Assembly: GCA_004144935.1 (NCBI GenBank)
Contig: SDZP01000040.1
Location: 1 to 23,353 of the forward strand
Direction of reading: 5' to 3'
Length of the DNA stretch: 23,353 bases
Source of the DNA: Caulobacteraceae bacterium
Lineage (GTDB): Bacteria; Pseudomonadota; Alphaproteobacteria; Caulobacterales; Caulobacteraceae
Of the stretch, positions 1 to 7,176 are shown piece by piece (the first letter of the stretch is position 1; the number at the start of each line of letters is the position of its first letter). The notes under the pieces are model-generated. The model did not search any database and was not told the origin of the DNA. It saw only the letters and a list, made by a program, of their open reading frames with translations. Made by a program: the position numbers and the translations under genes.

Positions 1-344
1 AGCCTGCCGTGCCCGCTTCCACGCCCAAGGTCGCGCCGACGCCTCCGCCGGCCAAGGTCGCCACCGCGCCTGTCGCGCCGGCGCCCGCCGCGAAGGCTAC
101 CAGCGGCAGCTATCTGGTCCAGATCGGCGCCTTCTCCTCCGCCTCGCTGGCCGACAAGGGCTGGAACGACGCCGCCGCCCTCGCGCCTGGCGCCGCGGCC
201 GGCAAGGGCAAGAAGGTCGAGACGGTCGAGAGCGGCGGCAAGACCCTGTACCGCACCTCGGTCACCGGCTTCGGCGACAAGGCCGCGGCCCAGGCCTTCT
301 GCGATCGGCTCAAGGCGGCCGGAAAGAGCTGCTTCGTCCGGTGA
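1..344 (+). CDS. SPOR-domain protein, 3' end only
   Basis: This gene is cut by the left edge of the window; its frame is open from base 3 and ends at a TGA at 342-344. The visible part starts with an Ala/Pro-rich low-complexity linker of about 35 residues. A C-terminal SPOR domain follows, starting near GSYLVQIGAF and ending GKSCFVR. SPOR domains bind denuded glycan strands of septal peptidoglycan, so the protein is probably a periplasmic or membrane-anchored envelope protein; any N-terminal membrane segment lies outside the window. Its stop overlaps the GTG start of nagZ by 4 nt, which points to translational coupling and a shared peptidoglycan theme. The family is clear from the domain, but the exact role is not. 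Confidence 0.85.
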   Translation, partial: PAVPASTPKVAPTPPPAKVATAPVAPAPAAKATSGSYLVQIGAFSSASLADKGWNDAAALAPGAAAGKGKKVETVESGGKTLYRTSVTGFGDKAAAQAFCDRLKAAGKSCFVR

Positions 345-1363
345 GCGACCGCGCCTGCATCCTGGGCTGCGCTGGAACGACCCTGTCTGCGGACGAGGTC
401 GCCTTCTTTCGCGACGCCCGGCCGTGGGGCTTCATCCTGTTCAGGCGCAACATCGAGAGTCCTGCCCAGGTCCGCGCCCTGACCGCGGCGCTGCGTGAGG
501 CCGTCGGCTGGCACGCGCCGATCCTGATCGACCAGGAAGGCGGCCGGGTGCAGCGACTGGGGCCGCCGCACTGGCCCAAATACCCGCCGGGCCGCGCCTA
601 TGGCGCGTTGCCGACCAACGATCCGCTGGTCCGCCGCGAGGTGACCCGCCTGGGCGCGCGCCTGATTGCCCATGACCTGCTCCAACTGGGCATCAACGTC
701 GACTGCGTGCCGGTCCTCGACGTGCCCCAGCAGGGCGCCCACGACATCATCGGCGACCGCGCTTATGGCGAGACTGTCGCCGAGATCGCGACCCTCGGCC
801 GGGCCGCCGCCGAGGGGCTGATCGCCGGCGGCGTGCTGCCGGTCATCAAGCATATCCCCGGACATGGCCGGGCCATGGCCGACAGCCACAAGGATCTCCC
901 GGTCGTCGACGCGCCGATGGGCGCCCTGTCGGAGACCGATTTCGCGCCCTTCCGGGTGCTGTCGGACATGCCGATGGCGATGAGCGCCCACGTCGTCTAC
1001 ACGGCCATCGACGCCAAACGGCCAGGCACCCAGTCCAAGACCGTGGTGCGCGACATCATCCGCGGCGACATCGGTTTTGGCGGCCTGCTGATGACCGACG
1101 ACCTGTCGATGAAGGCCTTGAAAGGCGATTTCACCCAGAGGGCCCGCCGCGCGCTCAGCGCCGGCTGTGACGTCATCCTGCACTGCAACGGCGACATGGG
1201 CGAGATGCAGGCGGTGGTCGCCGGGACCCGCAAGCTGTCCGGCAAGGCCAGGCAACGGGCCGACGCGGCGCTGGCCCGGCTGGCCCGGGTCGTGGAGCCC
1301 TTCGACGCCGCCGAGGCCCGCGCCCGCTTCGACGCCGCCTTCGAGGGGCGGTTCGCGGCATGA
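341..1363 (+). CDS. nagZ: beta-N-acetylhexosaminidase NagZ (GH3)
   Basis: NagZ is a cytoplasmic glycoside hydrolase that removes N-acetylglucosamine from anhydro-muropeptides during peptidoglycan recycling. In this 340-residue protein I see the family motif KHIPGHG at about 170-176. The flexible-loop general acid/base His follows near residue 183 (DSHKDLP), and the nucleophile Asp lies in MTDDLSM at 251-257. IDQEGGRVQR at about 63-72 is also typical. The length is normal for single-domain GH3 NagZ. The GTG start at 341 overlaps the stop of the SPOR gene, and the stop overlaps scpA by 4 nt, so the three are probably cotranscribed. The cytoplasmic assignment rests on the absence of a signal peptide. 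Confidence 0.96.
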   Translation: MSDRACILGCAGTTLSADEVAFFRDARPWGFILFRRNIESPAQVRALTAALREAVGWHAPILIDQEGGRVQRLGPPHWPKYPPGRAYGALPTNDPLVRREVTRLGARLIAHDLLQLGINVDCVPVLDVPQQGAHDIIGDRAYGETVAEIATLGRAAAEGLIAGGVLPVIKHIPGHGRAMADSHKDLPVVDAPMGALSETDFAPFRVLSDMPMAMSAHVVYTAIDAKRPGTQSKTVVRDIIRGDIGFGGLLMTDDLSMKALKGDFTQRARRALSAGCDVILHCNGDMGEMQAVVAGTRKLSGKARQRADAALARLARVVEPFDAAEARARFDAAFEGRFAA

Positions 1364-2175
1364 GCGAGGGTTTCCAGCCCATCCTCGACTTCAAGGCCGC
1401 CAACGAGGCGGCCGAGGACGGCGACGCCCTGATCATCGACGTCGATGGCTACGAAGGGCCGCTGCACGTCTTGCTGGCCCTGGCGCGCAGCCAGAAGGTC
1501 GACCTGATGCAGCTGTCGATCACCAGGCTGGCCGAACAGTATCTGGCGTTCGTGCACCGGGCGCGGGCCCTGCGCTTCAGCCTCGCGGCCGACTACCTGG
1601 TCATGGCCGCCTGGCTGGCCTACCTGAAATCCCGCCTGCTGCTGCCGCGGCCCGACAAGGGCCGGGGCGACGAGCCCCCGGCCGAGGAGATCGCCGCCAA
1701 CCTGGCCTTCCGCCTGGCCAAGCTGGACGCCATGCGCAAGGCCTCCGAGGCCCTGAACATCCGCCCGCGTCTGAAGCGCGATGTCTTTACCCGGGGCGAT
1801 CCCGAGCAGGTGAAGGTGGTGGGCTCCGGCCGATTCGAGGGCGACCTTTATCAGCTGATGAGCGCCTACATCCTGCAGCGCCGCCGCGAGCACTACCGCA
1901 CCTACCGTCCCGAGGCGCCGGTCGCCTACGGTCTTGAGGACGCCCGTGGTCGCCTGCGCGAGCTGCTGCCCGAGCTGGACCACTGGACGGCCCTGCAGGG
2001 CATCGCGCCGATGCCGCATGACGACCTCGGCCCGAGCCGCGCCAGCTACCTGGCCTCGACCCTCTCGGCCAGCCTGGAGCTGGTCAAGGAAGGGGCGCTG
2101 GAAGCCCGCCAGCTGGAAGCCTTCGCCGACCTCTACCTGAAGGTCCGCACCGGCCGGCCGGAGGCGGTGGCATGA
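1360..2175 (+). CDS. scpA: segregation and condensation protein A (ScpA)
   Basis: ScpA is the kleisin subunit that bridges SMC heads and, with ScpB, forms the bacterial condensin that compacts and segregates chromosomes. The 271-residue product has the signature N-terminal region VDGYEGPLHVLLALARSQKV at about 27-46, followed by a helical stretch (SITRLAEQYLAFV) that contacts SMC. The C-terminal part (ELDHWTALQGIAP and beyond) is the winged-helix end. The ATG start overlaps the nagZ stop (ATGA), and the stop overlaps scpB in the same way. The scpA-scpB pairing makes the call firm. Confidence 0.96.
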   Translation: MSEGFQPILDFKAANEAAEDGDALIIDVDGYEGPLHVLLALARSQKVDLMQLSITRLAEQYLAFVHRARALRFSLAADYLVMAAWLAYLKSRLLLPRPDKGRGDEPPAEEIAANLAFRLAKLDAMRKASEALNIRPRLKRDVFTRGDPEQVKVVGSGRFEGDLYQLMSAYILQRRREHYRTYRPEAPVAYGLEDARGRLRELLPELDHWTALQGIAPMPHDDLGPSRASYLASTLSASLELVKEGALEARQLEAFADLYLKVRTGRPEAVA

Positions 2176-2822
2176 GCGACCACATCCAGCGCTGCGTCGA
2201 GGCCCTGCTGTTTGCCGCCGCCGAGCCGCTGAGTGAGGCCGATCTGGCCCGTCGCCTGCCCGAAGGCGCCGACGTCGCCGCCGCCATCCGCGTGCTGCGC
2301 GAGCAGTTCGAGGGCAGGGGGGTCGAGCTTGTCGAGGTGGGCGGCCGCTGGCGCATCCAGACCGCCGCCGACCTCGCCTTCCTGATGACCGAGGAGCGCG
2401 AGGAGCCCCGCCGCCTCTCCAAGGCGGCGCAGGAAACGCTCGCCATCATCGCCTACCACCAGCCGGTGACCCGGGCGGAGATCGAGGCGGTGCGCGGCGT
2501 GCAGGCCAGCAAGGGCACGCTCGACGTGCTGCTGGAGCTGGGCCTGGTCCGCATGCGTGGCCGACGGCGCACGCCGGGCCGGCCGGTCACCTATGGCACC
2601 ACCGATCTCTTCCTGGAGCACTATGGCCTGGCCTCGCTGGGCGACCTGCCGGGGATGACGGACATGAAGGCGCTCGGCCTTCTCGACATGAACCTGCCAC
2701 CGGGCTTCTCGGTCCCCGACCCCAGCCTGGCCGCCGAGGCGCTGGAGGACGAGGAGCAGCTGGACCTCGACGTCGATGCGCCGGAGTTCATTCAGGACTA
2801 TGTGGGCGAGGGCGACCGCTGA
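2172..2822 (+). CDS. scpB: segregation and condensation protein B (ScpB)
   Basis: ScpB dimerises through paired winged-helix domains and binds the ScpA kleisin in the SMC complex. The 216-residue protein has the family N-terminus (HIQRCVEALLFAAAEPLSEA). The second winged helix follows with SKAAQETLAIIAYHQPVTRA and the conserved loop RRRTPGRPVTYGTTD. An acidic tail ends the protein, as in many ScpB proteins. It overlaps scpA by 4 nt and is the last gene of the SPOR-nagZ-scpA-scpB unit before a 129-nt gap that contains a promoter candidate for tatA. Confidence 0.95.
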   Translation: MSDHIQRCVEALLFAAAEPLSEADLARRLPEGADVAAAIRVLREQFEGRGVELVEVGGRWRIQTAADLAFLMTEEREEPRRLSKAAQETLAIIAYHQPVTRAEIEAVRGVQASKGTLDVLLELGLVRMRGRRRTPGRPVTYGTTDLFLEHYGLASLGDLPGMTDMKALGLLDMNLPPGFSVPDPSLAAEALEDEEQLDLDVDAPEFIQDYVGEGDR

Positions 2823-2832
2823 AACGATCCGC

Positions 2833-2864
2833 GCCAAATCGCCCTTACGGCGCTTTCATTTGGC
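2833..2864 (+). repeat. nested inverted repeat between scpB and tatA
   Basis: Outer arms GCCAAAT (2833-2839) and ATTTGGC (2858-2864) are perfectly complementary. Inner arms CGCC (2840-2843) and GGCG (2849-2852) stack directly on the 5' side, with a 5-nt loop and a 5-nt bulge (CTTTC) on the 3' side. No T-run follows, so a classical intrinsic terminator is not shown. The right arm overlaps the proposed -35 of the tatA promoter, so it may also serve as an operator. Confidence 0.45.
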
Positions 2865-2892
2865 CCGCCGCCGCGAGAACGCCTATATAGGC
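2860..2892 (+). promoter_or_regulatory. putative tatABC promoter
   Basis: TTGGCC at 2860-2865 and TATATA at 2884-2889 are separated by 18 nt. The -10 sits inside a perfect 12-bp palindrome, GCCTATATAGGC (2881-2892). The placement, about 60 nt upstream of tatA and after the end of scpB, is sensible. No transcription start can be seen from sequence alone. Confidence 0.45.
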
Positions 2893-2951
2893 CCCGATAA
2901 GGACCAAGTCCGCCCCTGCGACAGGCTGGCGGAGAACGAGGAGTGGCCCTG

Positions 2952-3191
2952 ATGGGTGGTTTGAGCTGGATTCACTGGGTGCTGGTCATCGGCGTCGTTG
3001 CGCTGCTGTTCGGTGGCCGCGGCAAGCTGTCGGGCCTGATGGGCGACGCGGCCAAGGGCATCAAGGCCTTCCGTGACGGCCTCAAGAACGAGGGCGACGA
3101 GCCGGTGGTGCAGGATGAGGCTCCCACCCCGCTGCCCAGCGCCAAGCCGCGCGCCCCGACCCGCAAGAAGACCGACAACATCGTCAACTGA
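2952..3191 (+). CDS. tatA: Sec-independent translocase subunit TatA
   Basis: TatA oligomerises to form the passage element of the twin-arginine translocase in the inner membrane. I chose ATG 2952, giving 79 residues. A GAGGAG Shine-Dalgarno (2938-2943) sits 8 nt upstream, and the protein then begins with the family-like MGGLSWIHW. The GTG at 2943 is in frame but overlaps that ribosome site. The protein has a short N-terminal tail, one membrane helix (about 7-20), the LLFGGRGK hinge and an amphipathic helix (AAKGIKAFRDGLKNE). A charged, Pro-rich tail follows. tatB lies 55 nt downstream. Confidence 0.93.
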   Translation: MGGLSWIHWVLVIGVVALLFGGRGKLSGLMGDAAKGIKAFRDGLKNEGDEPVVQDEAPTPLPSAKPRAPTRKKTDNIVN

Positions 3192-3229
3192 CGATTCCTG
3201 GCCTGCCGGCCAGATCGCCTCCGCTCCAA

Positions 3230-3241
3230 CGCCTTAAGGCG
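3230..3241 (+). repeat. 12-bp palindrome over the tatB ribosome-binding region
   Basis: CGCCTTAAGGCG is a perfect palindrome ending 5 nt before the tatB ATG at 3247. The only Shine-Dalgarno-like stretch (AAGG) is inside it. In mRNA it could fold as a 4-bp GC stem with a UUAA loop and partly hide the ribosome site. Confidence 0.4.
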
Positions 3242-3246
3242 CACCC

Positions 3247-3765
3247 ATGCTTTCGCCTGATATCGGCGTCTCCGAAATGCTGGTCATCGCCGCGGTGGCC
3301 CTGATCGTCGTGGGACCCAAGGACCTGCCGCTGTTGATGCGCCGGGTCGGCCAGTTCATCGCCAGGCTGCGCGGCATGGCGTCGGAGTTCCGCGCCAGCT
3401 TCGAGGACATGGCCCGCCAGTCCGAGCTGGAGGAATTGCGCAAGGAGGTCGAGGCGATGCGGTCCGGCCAGTACGTCGCGCCCCTGCAGGATTCGTCCGT
3501 CGATCAGGTTTTCGCCGACATCGATTCCGGACTGAAGACCGGCCAGGTCAGCTTCTCTCCCGCGGTGCAGATCCAGCCCGCTATCGAAACCTCAGAACCG
3601 ACCATCGCCAAGCCGGCCCGCAAGCCGCGCGCCAAGGCGCCAAAGGCCGAGGCGGCGCCCGTCGCCGCGCCGGTGAAGCGCAAGCCGGCGACGAAGGCCA
3701 TGGCTGAGCCCGCCATCGTCGAGGCGCCCAGGCGCAAGCGCAGCAAGAGCGGGACCGTCTCGTGA
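3247..3765 (+). CDS. tatB: Sec-independent translocase subunit TatB
   Basis: TatB forms the twin-arginine signal receptor with TatC. The 172-residue protein starts MLSPDIGVSEMLVIAAVALI, giving one N-terminal membrane helix. The conserved VGPKDLPLLMRRVGQFIARL hinge and amphipathic helix follow, then a charged coiled region to about residue 80. From about residue 120 the tail is rich in Lys, Ala and Pro, as is usual and poorly conserved in TatB. The VGPKDLP hinge separates it from TatA. Its stop overlaps the GTG start of tatC by 4 nt. Confidence 0.94.
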   Translation: MLSPDIGVSEMLVIAAVALIVVGPKDLPLLMRRVGQFIARLRGMASEFRASFEDMARQSELEELRKEVEAMRSGQYVAPLQDSSVDQVFADIDSGLKTGQVSFSPAVQIQPAIETSEPTIAKPARKPRAKAPKAEAAPVAAPVKRKPATKAMAEPAIVEAPRRKRSKSGTVS

Positions 3766-4640
3766 GCACCGACGAAACCGAGATCGAGGCCTCGCGCGCG
3801 CCGCTGCTCGACCACCTGGTCGAACTGCGCGGTCGGCTCATCATCTGCGTGATCGCGCTGGCGATAGGCTTCGGCATCTGCTTCTTCTACGCCGACCCGA
3901 TCTTCAAGTTCCTGATCCACCCGTTCCAGACGGCCAACAACCTGTTCACCGCCCAGCAGAACAACGGCGGCAAGCACGGCCCGTTCGATCTGATCTTCGC
4001 CCTGATCAATCAGACCCCGACCGAAGGCGGCCAGTTGAAGCTGATCTTCACCGCGGCCCTGGAACTGTTTTTCGCCAAGCTGAAGGTGGCCGGCTTCGGG
4101 GCCCTGATCCTTACCTTCCCGATTATCGCCTGGCAGCTGTACCGTTTCATCGCGCCGGGCCTCTACAAGCGCGAGCGCTACACGGTTCTGCCGTTCCTGG
4201 TCGCATCGCCGGTGCTGTTCGCCATCGGCGCGGCGCTCGTCTACTACATCATGCTGCCCTTCGTGCTGTGGTTCTCGCTCAGCCAGCAGATCACCACGGC
4301 CGGCATCACGGTCGAACTGATGCCCAAGGTCGACGAGTACCTGTCGCTGGTCACCGCCCTGGTGCTGGCTTTCGGCCTCTGCTTCCAGCTGCCGGTGGTG
4401 CTGACCCTGGCCGGCCTGGCGGGCCTGATTTCCAGCAAGGCGCTGCGCACCGGCCGGCGCTACGCCATCGTCGGGGTCTTCGTGGTGGCGGCCGTCGTCA
4501 CCCCGCCCGATCCGGTCAGCCAGCTGATGCTCGCCATCCCCATCTGCCTGCTCTACGAGATTTCGATCTGGTGCGTCTGGCTGATCGAGCGGCGGCGCAG
4601 GAAGCAGGACGAAACCGCCGACCTCGCCGTCATCAACTAG
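3762..4640 (+). CDS. tatC: Sec-independent translocase subunit TatC
   Basis: TatC is the six-helix inner-membrane core that recognises twin-arginine signal peptides. The 292-residue protein begins with the conserved cytoplasmic LLDHLVELRGRLI. It also shows the characteristic FIAPGLYKRERY loop with its conserved Glu, and further hydrophobic segments such as FLVASPVLFAIGAALVYYIM. Near the C-terminus it has VVTPPDPVSQLMLAIPICLL. The first periplasmic loop is long (roughly 55 residues with an NNGG stretch). The GTG start is fixed by overlap with tatB. Confidence 0.97.
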   Translation: MSTDETEIEASRAPLLDHLVELRGRLIICVIALAIGFGICFFYADPIFKFLIHPFQTANNLFTAQQNNGGKHGPFDLIFALINQTPTEGGQLKLIFTAALELFFAKLKVAGFGALILTFPIIAWQLYRFIAPGLYKRERYTVLPFLVASPVLFAIGAALVYYIMLPFVLWFSLSQQITTAGITVELMPKVDEYLSLVTALVLAFGLCFQLPVVLTLAGLAGLISSKALRTGRRYAIVGVFVVAAVVTPPDPVSQLMLAIPICLLYEISIWCVWLIERRRRKQDETADLAVIN

Positions 4641-4664
4641 ACTGTCGAACCGGGGGCGACCGGC

Positions 4665-4689
4665 GCGGAAACGGGTCTGCGCTTTCCGC
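4665..4689 (+). terminator. weak hairpin after tatC
   Basis: GCGGAAA (4665-4671) and TTTCCGC (4683-4689) form a perfect 7-bp stem with an 11-nt loop, 24 nt after the tatC stop. There is no T-run behind it, so it may be an mRNA 3' stabiliser or a poor terminator. Confidence 0.35.
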
Positions 4690-4702
4690 CTACGCGCCGC
4701 CG

Positions 4703-4729
4703 TTGCAGCCACCCGGCCGAGCCTATAGG
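4703..4729 (+). promoter_or_regulatory. putative promoter for the YfgM-like/bamB unit
   Basis: TTGCAG (4703-4708) and TATAGG (4724-4729) are 15 nt apart, about 42 nt before the GTG start at 4771. The -10 context GCCTATAGG resembles that upstream of tatA. The spacing is short for a standard housekeeping promoter, so this is tentative. Confidence 0.35.
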
Positions 4730-4770
4730 TTCCGCCTCCACCAATTCCCTCCCACCGGAGTCTTTCGTTC

Positions 4771-5529
4771 GTGGTCGATGTTTTCGAAGAGGTCGAGGAG
4801 CAGCTCCGCACAGAGCGCTATCTGGGCCTGGCCAAGCGGGCCCTGCCGTGGGTTTTGGGGCTGATCGTGCTCGTCTTCATCGTCGTCGGCGGCGGCTGGG
4901 GCTGGACCACGTGGCAGGCGTCGCAGGCCAACAAGGCCTCGGCGACCTTCACCAAGGCGATGGAGGCCCAACAGCAGCGCGACGAGGCCAAGGCCTTCGC
5001 CCAGTTCGGTGAGGTCGCCAAGTCCGGCACCGGCGCCTACAAGACCCTGGCCCTGCTCAGCCAGGGCGCCATGCGCCTGGACGCCGGCGCCACCGACGAG
5101 GGCGTGAAGTTCTTCGACCAGGCGGCCAAGGCGGCCCCCAACCCGATGCTCGCCGACTATGCCTCGCTGCGGGCGGTCTACGCCCTGCTCGACACCGCCC
5201 CGACCGCCGACCTGGAAAAGCGCATCGGACCGATCAGCGGCGAGAAGCGCCCCTACCGCATGCAGGCCAAGGAGGCGCTGGCCTTCCTGCGTCTGCGCGA
5301 CGGCAAGCTGAAGGAGGCCCGCACCGAGTTTGTCGTTCTGCAACAGAACTTCGATTCCACCGATGGCATGCGCGAGCGGGCCAAGGCGGCGGTCTCGATG
5401 ATCGACAGTGGCGGCGCCGGCGCCATGGCCAAGGCCGCCAAGCAGGCGGCCGAGCTGCCGCCGCCGTCGGCCATGCAACTTCCGCCCGGCATGCAGCTTC
5501 CGCCGGAAGCTGGCGGGGCCCCGCAATAA
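4771..5529 (+). CDS. YfgM-like membrane-anchored TPR protein
   Basis: The 252-residue protein has a short cytoplasmic N-terminus (VDVFEEVEEQLRTERY) and a single membrane helix at about 28-45. A helical periplasmic region of TPR character follows, for example YKTLALLSQGAMRLDAGATD. This is the layout of YfgM/TPR_21 proteins, which in E. coli associate with the SecYEG translocon and periplasmic chaperones. As in many proteobacteria it sits just upstream of bamB. The C-terminal tail is Pro/Met-rich with a tandem MQLPP. The start is GTG with GGAG at 4757-4760, 10 nt upstream. A role in handling exported envelope proteins is inferred from family and neighbour. Confidence 0.8.
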   Translation: MVDVFEEVEEQLRTERYLGLAKRALPWVLGLIVLVFIVVGGGWGWTTWQASQANKASATFTKAMEAQQQRDEAKAFAQFGEVAKSGTGAYKTLALLSQGAMRLDAGATDEGVKFFDQAAKAAPNPMLADYASLRAVYALLDTAPTADLEKRIGPISGEKRPYRMQAKEALAFLRLRDGKLKEARTEFVVLQQNFDSTDGMRERAKAAVSMIDSGGAGAMAKAAKQAAELPPPSAMQLPPGMQLPPEAGGAPQ

Positions 5530-5576
5530 TGGGCGCGGCCGACGGCGCGGCGTGGGGCGAATCCCGCCTCAAATCC

Positions 5577-5620
5577 GCCTTGGCCCTGCTTGATTCCCAA
5601 GGCGCGGGGGCGGCCAAGGC
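5577..5620 (+). repeat. inverted repeats in the bamB leader
   Basis: GCCTTGGCC (5577-5585) is perfectly complementary to GGCCAAGGC (5612-5620). Part of the same left arm (GCCTTGG) also matches CCAAGGC at 5597-5603. The two hairpins exclude each other. They lie in the 134-nt gap between the YfgM-like gene and the chosen bamB start. Confidence 0.35.
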
Positions 5621-5663
5621 CAATCCTGCGCGTTCATCCTCTCTGCCCCGGGTAGGCTCTTCC

Positions 5664-7022
5664 ATGATTGCAAGTCGCGGCTTTCTGACCGCCGTCGTTC
5701 TTGGCCTGGCGGTGACCACCGCCGGCTGCTCGACCGTGTCCGGTACGGTGGACCGGCTCAACCCGTTCAAGCAGAAGGATGTGAAGGACGAGGCCGCCGA
5801 TGGACGGCGCATCTCGGTCATCGCCTTCGACGAGAAGGTGGTCGTCGCCGAGGCCCTGGCCGGCCAGGACTTCTTCCTGCCGCCCGCCGCCGGCCTGGCC
5901 GAGTGGCCGCAGCCGGGTGGTCCCATCGACACCCTTGTGGAGAACATCGAGGCGGCTCCCGCCTTCGACATCGCCTGGCGCAAGAGCTTCGGCAAGGGCT
6001 CCAACGTCAAGGTCCACGTCACCGCCCCGCCGGTGATGGCCGACGGCAAGGTGTTCGTGATGGACGCCGAGGCCGACGTCGTCGCCCTCGACGCCGGCAC
6101 CGGGGCCCAGCTGTGGAAGCAGCGCCTGAAGGCCGAGAACCGCCGCGACAAAACCGGGTTCGGCGGCGGCGTCGCCTATTCGAACGGCAAGGTCTACGTC
6201 AGCTCCGGCTACCGGTTCGTCGCCCAGCTGGACGCCGCCACCGGCGCCGTCGGCTGGCGCCAGGACGTCAGCTCGCCGATGCACGGCGCGCCGACGGTGA
6301 CGAACGGCAAGGTGTTCGCCATCAGCACCGACAACGAACTGCTGACCTTCGACGCCGCCACCGGCAACCCGACCTGGAACTTCCAGGCCCTAGTGGAGCC
6401 GGCCCGCATCCTGTCGTCCTCCAGCCCCGCCGCCTCCAGCGACGTCATCGTCGCGGCCTTCGCCTCCGGCGAACTGGTCGCCGTGCGCGCCGGCAACGGC
6501 AACGACCTCTGGAACAACGCCCTGTCGCGGGCCAGCCGCACCAACGCCCTGTCCGAGATCCGCGACGTGGCCGGCCGTCCCGTGATCTTCAAGGGCGATG
6601 TCTACGCTGCCAGCCATTCGGGTGTCTTCGCCGCCATCGACCTGCGCTCGGGCCAGCCCCGCTGGTCCCTGCCGGTCTCGTCGATCACCACCCCCTGGCC
6701 GGCCGGCGACGTGGTCTACATCATCAGCCGCGCCGGCGAGCTTATCTGCGTCTCGCGCGACAGCGGCCAGGTGCACTGGATCAAGGACCTCAACCAGGGG
6801 ATCAAGAAGACCAAGGACCGCAACCTGTTCTACGGCCCGGTGATGGCGTCCGACCGGCTGGTGGTGGTCTCCAGCGACGGCCGCGCCCTGGCCCTGAACG
6901 CCAAGACCGGCGAGGTCACCAAGACCCTGAAGCTGGGCGGCCCGGCCCTGATCACTCCGATCGTGGCCAACGGCACCATCTATGTCGTCACCGACAAGGC
7001 CGAGTTGGTGGCCATCCGCTAA
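5664..7022 (+). CDS. bamB: outer membrane assembly lipoprotein BamB (PQQ-repeat propeller)
   Basis: BamB is the beta-propeller lipoprotein of the BAM complex that inserts outer-membrane proteins. The frame is open from an ATG at 5529, but I place the start at ATG 5664. There a signal peptide begins (MIASRGFLTAVVLGLAV) with a lipobox ending TAGC, lipidated Cys at residue 22. That gives 452 residues. The rest is a series of PQQ-like blades with repeated patterns such as VVALDAGTGAQLWKQ, VAQLDAATGAVGWRQ, LLTFDAATGNPTWNF and ALNAKTGEVTKTL. The length is somewhat above the E. coli protein (about 390). A strong terminator follows at 7075. Confidence 0.9.
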   Translation: MIASRGFLTAVVLGLAVTTAGCSTVSGTVDRLNPFKQKDVKDEAADGRRISVIAFDEKVVVAEALAGQDFFLPPAAGLAEWPQPGGPIDTLVENIEAAPAFDIAWRKSFGKGSNVKVHVTAPPVMADGKVFVMDAEADVVALDAGTGAQLWKQRLKAENRRDKTGFGGGVAYSNGKVYVSSGYRFVAQLDAATGAVGWRQDVSSPMHGAPTVTNGKVFAISTDNELLTFDAATGNPTWNFQALVEPARILSSSSPAASSDVIVAAFASGELVAVRAGNGNDLWNNALSRASRTNALSEIRDVAGRPVIFKGDVYAASHSGVFAAIDLRSGQPRWSLPVSSITTPWPAGDVVYIISRAGELICVSRDSGQVHWIKDLNQGIKKTKDRNLFYGPVMASDRLVVVSSDGRALALNAKTGEVTKTLKLGGPALITPIVANGTIYVVTDKAELVAIR

Positions 7023-7074
7023 GTCTCGGTTGACCGGGCGGACGACCGGCCGATCAACGCAAACCTTGTAATTT

Positions 7075-7113
7075 GGCGGCGGTTCTGCGAAGAGCCGCCG
7101 CCTCTTTGCATTT
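7075..7113 (+). terminator. intrinsic terminator after bamB
   Basis: A 12-bp stem (7075-7086 with 7091-7102, one G-U pair) is closed by a GCGA tetraloop of the GNRA class. A T-rich tail, TCTTTGCATTT (7103-7113), follows. This is the strongest terminator in the window and ends the tat/bamB block before der. Confidence 0.85.
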
Positions 7114-7176
7114 GGAACGCGCCTGTCCGACCCGCCGGATTGACCGCCGCCGTTCCGGAAGGCCTCTTAAGATCCC

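Noticed and set aside
3504..4811. 435-codon minus-strand frame opposite tatB and tatC
   Set aside because: Covers two clear Tat genes on the other strand and shows only charged low-complexity sequence.
7140..7176. TTGACC near the der start as a promoter
   Set aside because: No convincing -10 at proper spacing, and it would imply an almost leaderless transcript; evidence too thin.
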